DNA of 64,000 nt, taken from Halomarinibacterium sp034670265 (lineage in GTDB: Bacteria > Bacteroidota > Bacteroidia > Flavobacteriales > Flavobacteriaceae). A program made the position numbers and the translations under genes. Under the pieces are notes generated by a model, which saw only the letters and a list, made by a program, of their open reading frames with translations, did not search any database and was not told the origin of the DNA. Location of the stretch: NCBI GenBank assembly GCA_034670265.1, contig JAXMNU010000001.1, positions 124,001-188,000 of the forward strand, in the 5' to 3' direction. Positions 16,601 to 23,891 of the stretch are shown piece after piece (within the stretch, counting starts at the first letter, position 1; each line of letters begins with the position of its first letter).

Positions 16601-16965
16601 AAGTTCAAGATTCCTTTAGAAAATATTTCTGTATAAAATTAAATTTAGAAAAGTTATCCGGTAAACTTGAAAACTGGCACGAGTTGGAGTTCGGCGAGTT
16701 TATAAAAGAGCTAAACAAAACCATAAAAGCCACTAATAACCAAATGGCAAAGGATACAGCAAAGGGTTTAAATATAGATTATGTAGCCCTCCCACCCCTT
16801 ACTAAAAAAGACGAGTTTGAGTGGCTTGAGTTGTTTGAGGAAAACAAGAAAAAAGCCCAAGAACTACAACAACAAATCACACAAACAGAAAAGGAGATCG
16901 ATGCTATGGTGTATAAATTATATGGTCTTACCCCAGAGGAGATTGAGATTGTAGAAAATAGTTAA
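13678..16965 (+). CDS. Single-chain type IIG restriction-modification enzyme (Eco57I-like)
   Basis: This 1095 aa protein joins nuclease, methyltransferase and target recognition in one chain. The N-terminal part has a PD-(D/E)XK-type nuclease core: SGKADGAIL near 86 and GVIELKG near 100. The central part is an N6-adenine methyltransferase with motif I CDPACGSGAFLNQALDFL (about 470-487) and catalytic motif IV IGNPPYVRQ (about 592-600). The C-terminal region (650-1000), with repeated YPRINNRG and KLVFFYLKN type segments, is the expected TaqI-like specificity domain. Such enzymes need no separate methylase or specificity subunit, and none is nearby. The recognition site cannot be read from the sequence. 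The start overlaps a short upstream leader frame (13661-13681). It is the last plus-strand gene of the element, convergent with the metal island. Confidence 0.9.
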   Translation: MSLFQKSVLNSYLSQQDNPLVEKAYKKYRAYFQNSTVQENIRSIKEEQYQATFLTELFVKVLGYTLNPNPDFNLTTEYKNQKGSGKADGAILKDNKAIGVIELKGTNTKDLESIRKQAFDYKANQKHCVYVVTSNFEKLRFYINDATEFLEFNLFELTLQDFQLLYLCLSKENILNNLPLSIKEASLIEEEKITKQFYRDYSLFKRELYRDLVKRNAKKLKTLKESELAKENPDTDKPLSKEFTQLEKNVKLSLFKKSQKLIDRFLFIFFAEDRDLLPPNSTLQILEKWKADVDFGDERPLYNLFMQYFKFLDTGRKGTSSRAEIYAYNGGLFQPDAILDNLEIDDELLYKHTYQLAKYDFSSQVDVNILGHIFENSLNEIESVNAEIEGSDFDKQKSKRKKDGVFYTPKYITKYIVENTVGKLCQEKKDQLGFKEEAYFEIKKGTHQNTKKQLLEVLDTFREWLLQLTICDPACGSGAFLNQALDFLIKEHQYIDELKAKVVKGSMIISDIENTILENNIYGVDLNEESVEIAKLSLWLRTAQPRRKLNDLSNNIKCGNSLIDSKAVAGEKAFNWVEQFPKVFTKGGFDVVIGNPPYVRQELFKDIKPYLEKHYKCYNSVADLYTYFIEKGINLMNERGLFSFILPNKFLKATYGKQIRKVIKEDSNLELLFDFDDYPVFADATTYPIIYVLNKNTDYNQKSFVYSEINKRISSIDPINTLETNQVIVPYESLNEDMWNFIDVTSFEILNKLKQDSLSLGKYVEKKIFYGIKTGKNEAFVIDGEIRKELITKNPKNIERIKVLATGKEVKRNHFNFQDKYLLFTGYDDDIPNLYPDIQELLDNYKEALIKRYDQGENYWNLRACAYYEEMQKPKIIYPRINNRGNFYFDEKGEVFLLDNNFFISTESKALLALLNSKLVFFYLKNACTTLQGGFYDFRRDKITTIPISNKFKYIDSELSKLSNNLIELNHISNKVQDSFRKYFCIKLNLEKLSGKLENWHELEFGEFIKELNKTIKATNNQMAKDTAKGLNIDYVALPPLTKKDEFEWLELFEENKKKAQELQQQITQTEKEIDAMVYKLYGLTPEEIEIVENS

Positions 16966-17004
16966 TACAACTCAACCTCCGCAATGAAATTTAGACTTAT
17001 ATCT

Positions 17005-17256
17005 TTATTCATGATCTCCTTCGTGCGCAACCTCTTTTAAAGCCATACCACACACTGGGCATTTAACATCTTTATCTGTGTAGGTTTTATCTCCCTCACA
17101 TTTCATAGGACATTGGTATTCTGTTTTTGCAACTTCTTCAGTAGTGGCTTCAATTACATTTTCTTCTACCCCCTCTTTTTTTGCTTCATCTTTACAGGAA
17201 ATTAATGAAAGCCCTGTAAAGGCAATAATAGTCATTGTTAAGATTACTTTTTTCAT
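17005..17256 (-). CDS. Lipoprotein with heavy-metal-binding (CPMK...CPVCGM) domain
   Basis: In this 83 aa protein the signal peptide MKKVILTMTIIAFTGLS ends in lipobox LISC, so it is lipid-anchored. The mature part has a Glu/Lys-rich linker, then YQCPMKCEGDKTY followed by VKCPVCGMAL, the Cys/Met-rich heavy-metal-binding domain also present in the neighbouring adaptor and in CopA. It ends in an HEGDHE tail. It is probably a copper chaperone or periplasmic metal buffer for the Cus-type pump. It is the last gene of the copA-DUF305-cusB group (20 bases after the adaptor stop) and converges with the restriction-modification gene. Confidence 0.85.
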   Translation of the reverse strand: MKKVILTMTIIAFTGLSLISCKDEAKKEGVEENVIEATTEEVAKTEYQCPMKCEGDKTYTDKDVKCPVCGMALKEVAHEGDHE

Positions 17257-17276
17257 TGTTAAAAATTTATAGATTA

Positions 17277-19049
17277 TTACTCGATTACTTGTTTCACTTC
17301 TCCACAGGTTAGCATAGCTTTACCAAAGTAGGGATTAATTACCTTTTCTTCTTTGCTCAACCAATACGCACCCTTGTTATTATCTGCCATAGGGCAAAAT
17401 TCTACATACACTTTTTCATTGACACCAAAGAGTTGTACCGCACTGATTAGGTGAGACGATAATTGTTTAAAATAGTCTCTTTGCTCTTTAATATTAGAGG
17501 TTTTTGAAATTGATGATGCGGAAGCCATGATTTCTTTTTCCAAAGACATCCAATGGTTATGTGCATTATCTTTTACCAACTTCATATCTACCTTGGTAAG
17601 ATTAATTAAAAGGTCTTTTGAAGCCTCGGAAGCCGTATTGGGTTTTTCGGTCACTAAAGCATCTTTTACAACAATATACGATTCATATACTTTGTTTAAT
17701 TGGTCTTTAAATGCTTTTGGCACTTCCAATCGCTGATTGATATTAGAATGATTCTCTTTAGTAGTAGTTTTATTAGAATTGCCAGTATGCCCTTCGTGAC
17801 CTGTCATTACTTTGCCACCCTCCTTATTCATCATAGACTTTTTGCCTTGCAATTGTGCTGCTGCATCAACCGTAAATGTTCCGTTGGTAACAATTTCATT
17901 TCCTGCAAACAAGCCTTCTAAAACTTCGTATTCATTCCCCATTTTATTGCCTAATTTAATTTCACGCATTTCAAAAACAGGTTGGTCTTGACTTGTTTTT
18001 AAATAGACAACAGAGCGTTCACCTGTCCATAACACAGCAGATGCAGGAATTGTTAATACTTCGTCATTGTTAGCTGTACTGCCTTCAATATTTGCTGTTA
18101 CAAACATTCCTGGTTTAAATATATCATCCTTATTGGTTAGAACTACACGCAAGGTTACTGTTCTGGTTCTGGTATTTAAAATGGGATCAATAAAATCGAC
18201 TTCACCTTTAAATTCCTTATTAGGATAAGCATTTGTTGTAATCAACACCTCCTGTCCTTTTTTAAAGCGTTCAATCTGATTTTCATACACATCAAAATTT
18301 CCCCAAACAGTGTTGAGATTAGCAATTTTTAATAAGGGTTGACCTTGTTTAACGTAATCCCCTTGTTCTACTAGTTTTTCTGTAACAGTTCCAGAAACGG
18401 TTGCATACACAGGAAAGTTCTCTTTTACTTTTCCTGTTTCTTCAATTTGATTAATTTGACTTTCGGAGAGCTTCCATAATTTCAATTTATTACGAACCGC
18501 TTTGTACAAAGCAGGTTGCGATTCTTTTAAGGAAGCAGCTGTGATTAATTCTTGTTGAGCTGCATACAATTCTGGTGAGTAAATGGTTGCCAAGAGTTGA
18601 CCTTTGCGAACCTCTTCACCAGTAAAACTCACATTCAAACGTTCAATTCTACCCGAAAAATAACTCACTTGTACTGCATTAGCTTCTTCGTTTTCAGCAA
18701 TCTTACCAGATAATTTAATAGTATTGCCTTCCATATTACGCTTACCCACAACTGTTGTTTGAATATTGGCTAATGCCATTGCATTTTCAGTCAGTTTAAA
18801 TTGGTCTGCTAACAAACCATCACTTCCACTTTCCGCAGGAATTAAATCCATTCCACAGATGGGACAATCGCCCGGTTCTGGCTGCATAATTTGTGGATGC
18901 ATGGAACACGTCCACATTTGATTAGTTTCTGTAACTGAATCGTGATTATGATCTGTTTCTTCCTTCGACGAGCCACCAAAAAGCAACCAACCCAAAAACA
19001 CACCTACTACGAGTACGCCTGCGTATATGACTATTTTATTATTTTTCAT
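17277..19049 (-). CDS. cusB: CusB-like RND periplasmic adaptor with metal-binding and DUF3347 domains
   Basis: This 590 aa protein is the membrane-fusion subunit of a Cu(I)/Ag(I) RND pump. In order it has: an N-terminal membrane anchor (about 7-25); a heavy-metal-binding domain, MWTCSMHPQIMQPEPGDCPICGMDLIP (46-71), with its Cys/Met ligands; the lipoyl/hairpin/beta-barrel body (about 100-400), with the VRKGQLLATIYSPELYAAQQ hairpin entry and typical barrel strands; a His-rich linker; and a C-terminal DUF3347 domain (about 448-590), a copper-associated domain. Its start overlaps the end of the DUF305 gene by 11 bases. Its pump CusA and outer-membrane partner are encoded upstream in a separate group. 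Confidence 0.93.
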   Translation of the reverse strand: MKNNKIVIYAGVLVVGVFLGWLLFGGSSKEETDHNHDSVTETNQMWTCSMHPQIMQPEPGDCPICGMDLIPAESGSDGLLADQFKLTENAMALANIQTTVVGKRNMEGNTIKLSGKIAENEEANAVQVSYFSGRIERLNVSFTGEEVRKGQLLATIYSPELYAAQQELITAASLKESQPALYKAVRNKLKLWKLSESQINQIEETGKVKENFPVYATVSGTVTEKLVEQGDYVKQGQPLLKIANLNTVWGNFDVYENQIERFKKGQEVLITTNAYPNKEFKGEVDFIDPILNTRTRTVTLRVVLTNKDDIFKPGMFVTANIEGSTANNDEVLTIPASAVLWTGERSVVYLKTSQDQPVFEMREIKLGNKMGNEYEVLEGLFAGNEIVTNGTFTVDAAAQLQGKKSMMNKEGGKVMTGHEGHTGNSNKTTTKENHSNINQRLEVPKAFKDQLNKVYESYIVVKDALVTEKPNTASEASKDLLINLTKVDMKLVKDNAHNHWMSLEKEIMASASSISKTSNIKEQRDYFKQLSSHLISAVQLFGVNEKVYVEFCPMADNNKGAYWLSKEEKVINPYFGKAMLTCGEVKQVIE

Positions 19050-19521
19050 TTTCTAATCGTTTTATCATTGCTTTCATTTCTTCAATTTCTTTGCGTTGCG
19101 CTTTTATAATGTCTTGTGCCAATTGTTTAACCTCTGGGTCTTGAATATCTGCTCTTTCACTCGTTAAAATAGCGATAGAATGATGCGGTATCATTGCTTT
19201 CATCCAAAGTACATCACCAATAATGGGTGCTTGAGATCTTACCAACCCTAATGCACCCATAAATACTATAAAACTACCTGCAAGTATGGCAATATTCTTC
19301 TTTTTATTGGTGTACATTTTTCGCATAAAAAACCACATTATCACTGCCATTGCTGAAATTCCTAAACAGGTCATATAGAAACGTGTTAAGCTAAACCATA
19401 CGTGGTCTATGGAATAAGTGTTTAAATACATTGTAATGTACATTGCTACAAATGAACAAGCCAACATTATAAAGAATGTTTTGTAGCTTCCTTTGTTTGA
19501 GTGTTCCTTTGAATTTTCCAT
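19039..19521 (-). CDS. DUF305 family membrane protein
   Basis: This 160 aa protein has three hydrophobic helices (residues about 15-35, 42-65 and 76-96) followed by a DUF305 domain: MKAMIPHHSIAILTSE and a helical LAQDIIKAQRKEIEEMKAMI tail. DUF305 proteins have a ferritin-like helical fold with His/Met-rich ligands and are commonly linked to copper resistance operons. It starts 18 bases after the copA stop, and its end overlaps the adaptor start. The membrane anchor puts the His/Met-rich domain at the periplasmic face. The exact function is not established. Confidence 0.88.
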   Translation of the reverse strand: MENSKEHSNKGSYKTFFIMLACSFVAMYITMYLNTYSIDHVWFSLTRFYMTCLGISAMAVIMWFFMRKMYTNKKKNIAILAGSFIVFMGALGLVRSQAPIIGDVLWMKAMIPHHSIAILTSERADIQDPEVKQLAQDIIKAQRKEIEEMKAMIKRLENEK

Positions 19522-19539
19522 ACTAATTTGATTTTATAG

Positions 19540-22041
19540 TTATACTTTAATGGTTCTTAATCGTAGTGCATTACCTATAACCGAAACGGAGCTAAAACTC
19601 ATGGCTAAAGCTGCAATCATTGGCGAGAGTAAAATTCCGAAGAATGGGAACAAAACACCTGCTGCAACAGGGACACCTAATGTGTTGTAGATAAGCGCAA
19701 AAAATAGGTTTTGTTTAATGTTCTTCATTACGGAATCGCTTAAATTTCTTGCTTTTACAATTCCATGTAAATCCCCTTTTACCAAAGTTATCATTGCACT
19801 TTCAATTGCCACATCTGTTCCTGTTCCCATAGCAATACCTACATCACTTTTAGCCAATGCTGGTGCATCGTTTATTCCATCACCGGCCATAGCCACTACT
19901 TTTCCATTTTCCTGTAATTTTTCAACTTCTTTGAGTTTGTCTTCGGGTAGCATACTGGCTTTAAAATCTGCCAGATTTAATTCTGATGCTACTGCTTGTG
20001 CTGTATCGTGATTATCGCCTGTCAGCATTATTACATCAATCCCTTTATCTTGAAGTGCTTTAATAGCTTTGGCACTTGTTTCTTTTATTTTATCTCCTAT
20101 AACTACATACCCAACAACGGTTTTATCTATTGCTAAATACGACACAGTTTTACCTTGTTTTTGATGGGTTTTGGCTTCATCTTTCATTTTTGAGGTAATG
20201 TCCGCTTTGGCGTATTCCATCATTTTAGGATTACCCAATGCTACAGTTTTGCCATTAATTTTAGCTTCAACACCCTTTCCAGTAACTGCACTAAAATCTT
20301 CAGACTTTAGTATTTCAGCATTATGCTCTTTTCCATATTTAACGGTAGCTTCTGCCAAAGGGTGTTCACTATTCGTATTTAAGGATACGATGTATTGTAA
20401 CACTTCTTTTTCGCTTAAAGCATCATTAAAAGCACCTACGGTTTCTACAGTTGGTTTACCTTCGGTAATTGTACCTGTTTTGTCAACTATTAATGTATCT
20501 ACTTTATTCATTTTTTCAAGAGCTTCCGCATTTTTAATCAACACCCCATTTTGAGCACCTTTACCCACACCAACCATTACAGACATTGGCGTTGCTAGAC
20601 CTAATGCACACGGACACGCAATAATTAAAACTGCAATAGCATTGACCAACGCATAGACGTAAGCAGGTTCTGGTCCCCAAATTGACCATACAATGAATGT
20701 TATGACCGATATGATAACTACAATTGGTACAAAGTAACCCGAAACTTTATCAGCTAAATTTTGAATAGGTGCACGACTTCTGCTAGCATCATTCACCATA
20801 TGAATAATTTGAGAAAGCAAAGTGTCACTTCCTACCTTTTCCGCTTTCATTAAAAAGGATTGATTCCCATTGATTGTTCCGCTACTTACTTTATCATTTT
20901 CAGCTTTGTTTACTGGAATAGGCTCACCTGTAATCATTGATTCGTCAATACTAGTATTGCCTTTTGTAATCACACCATCCACAGGAATTTTATCTCCTGG
21001 TTTTACTTTAATAATATCATTGAGTTCAATCTCGTCAATACTGACTTCAATTTCCTCACCATCTACAATTTTTAAAGCTTTATTTGGTGCTAATTTCAAC
21101 AGTTCCTTAACTGCCGAATTTGTTTTACTATGTGCACGAGCTTCTAACAGTTGACCTAAAAGCACCAATGTTAAAATAACCGTTGCTGCTTCAAAATAGA
21201 CGTGTACAGCACCTGATTCCGTTTTGAATTGTTCAGGGAATACATCTGGAAATAACAATCCCACCACACTAAACAACCAAGCTACCCCTGCACCAATACC
21301 AATAAGTGTAAACATATTGAGATTCCGCGTTTTAATGCTTCTATATGCACGTTCAAAAAACATCCAAGTGGCATAAAATACTACTGGAATAGACAACGCA
21401 AACTGAATCCAGTTCCAATATTGCTGTTTCATTATGTCGTATAACGGATTGTTATGAACCATTTCACTCATTGCGATTAAGAAAATTGGCAATGTAAATG
21501 CTGTGGCAACCCAAAACTTTTTTAATAGCTTTTTATAGGTTTTTTCTTCTGCTGAAAGGTCAGGTTGCATTGGCACTAAATCCATTCCACAAATAGGACA
21601 CGAACCTGCTTCGTCTTTGATTATTTCTGGATGCATAGGGCACGTCCATTGTTCTGTTGAAGAAGTTGATAGATTTTGTTCTTCGACCAAATCCATTCCG
21701 CAAACAGGACAATCGCCTGGTTTATCATAAGTTTTATCGCCTTCGCAATGCATAGGACAATAAAATGTGCCTGTGCCTTTCCCTTTTGGTTGCTTTTCCT
21801 TTTTACCTTCGTTAGGATGATGATGTTCACCTTGATTATGGATAGTGTATCTATCACTATCTTTTTTTAAGGCATTTTGAAATGTTTCAATGGGAATATG
21901 TGATTCCATAACAATAGTGGCTTCAGCCTTTTCTAAATCTACTGTTATTTCTGAAACGCCTTCCACTTTAGCGAGTGCTTCTTCCACGTGACTGCGACAA
22001 CCGTTACAGGTCATTCCGTGTATGTGATATGAATGTTTCAT
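19540..22041 (-). CDS. copA: Copper-exporting P1B-type ATPase CopA
   Basis: This 833 aa protein exports Cu(I) from the cytoplasm using ATP. In order it has: an HMA domain with GMTCNGC (9-15); a His-rich linker; two heavy-metal-binding domains with CPMHCEGDKTY...CPVCGMDL (95-118) and CPMHPEI...CPICGMDLVP (134-157); eight membrane helices; the CPC ion-binding motif IACPCALGLATP (about 477); phosphorylation motif DKTGT (about 517); the SEHPLAEA HP loop; GDGINDAPAL; and a C-terminal Met/Ser-rich helix (MSFSSVSV), typical of the Cu(I) subclass. The two extra binding domains make it longer than E. coli-type enzymes apart from their second HMA. It leads the copA-DUF305-cusB-lipoprotein group, and a 19 bp dyad lies 32-50 bases upstream of its start. 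Confidence 0.96.
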   Translation of the reverse strand: MKHSYHIHGMTCNGCRSHVEEALAKVEGVSEITVDLEKAEATIVMESHIPIETFQNALKKDSDRYTIHNQGEHHHPNEGKKEKQPKGKGTGTFYCPMHCEGDKTYDKPGDCPVCGMDLVEEQNLSTSSTEQWTCPMHPEIIKDEAGSCPICGMDLVPMQPDLSAEEKTYKKLLKKFWVATAFTLPIFLIAMSEMVHNNPLYDIMKQQYWNWIQFALSIPVVFYATWMFFERAYRSIKTRNLNMFTLIGIGAGVAWLFSVVGLLFPDVFPEQFKTESGAVHVYFEAATVILTLVLLGQLLEARAHSKTNSAVKELLKLAPNKALKIVDGEEIEVSIDEIELNDIIKVKPGDKIPVDGVITKGNTSIDESMITGEPIPVNKAENDKVSSGTINGNQSFLMKAEKVGSDTLLSQIIHMVNDASRSRAPIQNLADKVSGYFVPIVVIISVITFIVWSIWGPEPAYVYALVNAIAVLIIACPCALGLATPMSVMVGVGKGAQNGVLIKNAEALEKMNKVDTLIVDKTGTITEGKPTVETVGAFNDALSEKEVLQYIVSLNTNSEHPLAEATVKYGKEHNAEILKSEDFSAVTGKGVEAKINGKTVALGNPKMMEYAKADITSKMKDEAKTHQKQGKTVSYLAIDKTVVGYVVIGDKIKETSAKAIKALQDKGIDVIMLTGDNHDTAQAVASELNLADFKASMLPEDKLKEVEKLQENGKVVAMAGDGINDAPALAKSDVGIAMGTGTDVAIESAMITLVKGDLHGIVKARNLSDSVMKNIKQNLFFALIYNTLGVPVAAGVLFPFFGILLSPMIAALAMSFSSVSVIGNALRLRTIKV

Positions 22042-22072
22042 TTTTAAATATTTTATGTTTATTAGGCTAAAC

Positions 22073-22091
22073 TACAGGGACTTACCTTGTA
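22073..22091 (-). promoter_or_regulatory. Dyad upstream of copA
   Basis: On the minus strand the sequence is TACAAGG TAAGT CCCTGTA, a 7-5-7 inverted repeat with one mismatch in the arms, placed 32-50 bases before the copA start, where an operator would be expected. It resembles the arrangement of metal-regulator sites but does not match any consensus I can name with certainty. Confidence 0.45.
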
Positions 22092-22116
22092 ATATTATTC
22101 TAATTCTGTCTAATTT

Positions 22117-22674
22117 TTATACAATTTCATCCAAGGATTTTCTGTCTCCATTTTGTAAATTTTTATAGTCTGTCATTGACATTCCAGTCACTTGTTTAAA
22201 CTGTTTAGATAAATGACTACTATTTTTATAATTAAGGCTATAGGCTATTTCAGAAAAATTGTGCTGATTCAATTGAATATATTCTTTGGCTTTTTCTATT
22301 TTCAAATTGATGAAATACTTTTCAAGTGTTATACCTTCTGACTTGCTAAAAGTTTTACTCAACAAAGCATAGTTTTTCCCTAAATCATCTGCCAAATTTG
22401 CTAATACAACTTCATTAACTCCTTTTTCAATTTGTTGTAGGATTGCTATTTTGATTTTTTCAACCAATGCTTTTGAAGGGTCTTTAATAAGTTCAAACCC
22501 TAGAGCATTCAACTCCTTTTCAAATTCCTCATAATTATTATTGGGATTTTCGACCACAATGATTTTTCCAAGTTGAATAGATTCCACCTCAAAACCTTTA
22601 GCATTCAATAGATTTAAAACCGAGAGTTTACATCGATTACAAACCATATTTTTTATAAAAAAAGTGTGTGTCAT
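22117..22674 (-). CDS. AraC-family regulator with N-terminal HMA domain
   Basis: This 185 aa protein has an N-terminal ferredoxin-like HMA segment (1-66) with KNMVCNRCKLSVLNLL, the CxxC pair placed as in GMTCxxC chaperones, and ELNALGFEL at its end. The C-terminal half (about 85-178) is an AraC-type double helix-turn-helix, with EKYFINLKIEKAKEYI, FSEIAYSLNYKNSSHLSKQF and TGMSMTDYKN. Sensor and DNA-binding parts in one short chain suggest a one-component copper-responsive activator. It starts two bases after the outer-membrane factor gene, in the cusA-tolC group, and is followed by copA. The function is inferred from domain content and context, not shown. Confidence 0.82.
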   Translation of the reverse strand: MTHTFFIKNMVCNRCKLSVLNLLNAKGFEVESIQLGKIIVVENPNNNYEEFEKELNALGFELIKDPSKALVEKIKIAILQQIEKGVNEVVLANLADDLGKNYALLSKTFSKSEGITLEKYFINLKIEKAKEYIQLNQHNFSEIAYSLNYKNSSHLSKQFKQVTGMSMTDYKNLQNGDRKSLDEIV

Positions 22675-22676
22675 AA

Positions 22677-23891
22677 TTACTTAATTAAATAATTAATGAT
22701 TGTACTTTGTACATAGTAGGTTTTAACAGCTTCTATTTGATTTATTTGAAACTTTAATTGCAACTCTTGAATGTCTAAAACATCATTAAAATCAATCGTT
22801 CCTGTCTCGTAGCTTTTTATTAAAATTTCTTCTGCATCTTTCGCTTGTTTTAGGTTTTTAGTATGGGTGGCATAACTTATTCTTGCTGAAAGACGCTCGT
22901 TAATCGCCTTGTCTAAAAGTGTTTCCAAAGTATTTAAGCGTTCTTGTTTTTGGGCAGTAATTTCTTGTTGTTGCAACTCATTTTGCTTGGTTTGGGATTT
23001 ATATTTCTTATTGAAAATTGGGATAGATACCGAAACCATTGGCATTACAATATCCTTTCCGTTATCACTAAAATCCATATTAGGTCTTTCAGAAACATTG
23101 ATATAATCTAATCCGAAACCAATCATCGGACTGCTTTCTTTTTGATTTAGCAACTCTGATTGCTCTATAGATTGATAGAGTTTATCATATTTCAGCAGTT
23201 CAGGATGTAATGCTAAATTTTCAGTTATCATATCGAAATCTTCTGAAGGCATCTCCAATTTGTCCACCAGAGTAATAGGAACATCACTTCTCCTATTTAA
23301 AAGCTTATTCAAATTAGTTTGTTCTGCTAAATATTGTTGTTGCAAAACCTCTTTTAATTGTTGCATTTCGTTTTGGCGCATTTGCAATCGCAATACATCT
23401 ACCGCAGATGCTTTACCAACTTCAACTGATGTTAATGCCAATGTCTCGTATGTACCTAGTAACTTGATGTTTTCAGTTAATACCTCTTGCTTTGCTTGAT
23501 TGGTGAACAAATTATAATAGGATTGTGATACCAAAGTCATTAATTTTCGCTTTGCGATTACAATATCTTGGTATGTAGCATCTGCCATAGAAGTCATATA
23601 GTGTTCCCGAGTACTTATGGTGCCAAACCAAGGTAACATTTGCTTTACAGAAAAACGTGCACGTTGTGCGCCTGTTCTTGTTTCAGGCTCGCTTACAAAA
23701 TAACCGACACTAACTTCAGTATTAGGCAATGTGTTTACTTCATTTACCTTTTCTGTAGCTCTGTTGTACTGCAACTCAAATTTTTGAATCTCTGGATTGT
23801 TTTCTAATGCTATACTTATTAAAGTTTCCAATTGTTGCCCATTAGAATAAGTAAATGATAAAATACAAACTATTAAAACTATTTTCTTCAT
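22677..23891 (-). CDS. TolC-family outer-membrane factor (CusC-like)
   Basis: This 404 aa protein has a signal peptide (MKKIVLIVCILSFTYSNG) and the paired long helices and strands of TolC/CusC proteins, with LETLISIALENNPEIQKFE at the start and the duplicated coiled-coil pattern thereafter. It would form the outer-membrane exit duct for the CusA pump. The start overlaps the cusA stop by four bases (ATGA), and the AraC regulator follows after two bases, so the three form one operon. Cys in the early hydrophobic stretch is not in a clear lipobox, so whether it is lipidated is uncertain. Confidence 0.9.
   Translation of the reverse strand: MKKIVLIVCILSFTYSNGQQLETLISIALENNPEIQKFELQYNRATEKVNEVNTLPNTEVSVGYFVSEPETRTGAQRARFSVKQMLPWFGTISTREHYMTSMADATYQDIVIAKRKLMTLVSQSYYNLFTNQAKQEVLTENIKLLGTYETLALTSVEVGKASAVDVLRLQMRQNEMQQLKEVLQQQYLAEQTNLNKLLNRRSDVPITLVDKLEMPSEDFDMITENLALHPELLKYDKLYQSIEQSELLNQKESSPMIGFGLDYINVSERPNMDFSDNGKDIVMPMVSVSIPIFNKKYKSQTKQNELQQQEITAQKQERLNTLETLLDKAINERLSARISYATHTKNLKQAKDAEEILIKSYETGTIDFNDVLDIQELQLKFQINQIEAVKTYYVQSTIINYLIK

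Noticed and set aside
17005..17256. A second copper ATPase fragment, because of the CPMK...CPVCGM motif
   Set aside because: The gene has its own lipoprotein signal and no ATPase motifs; the shared motif is a stand-alone metal-binding domain.
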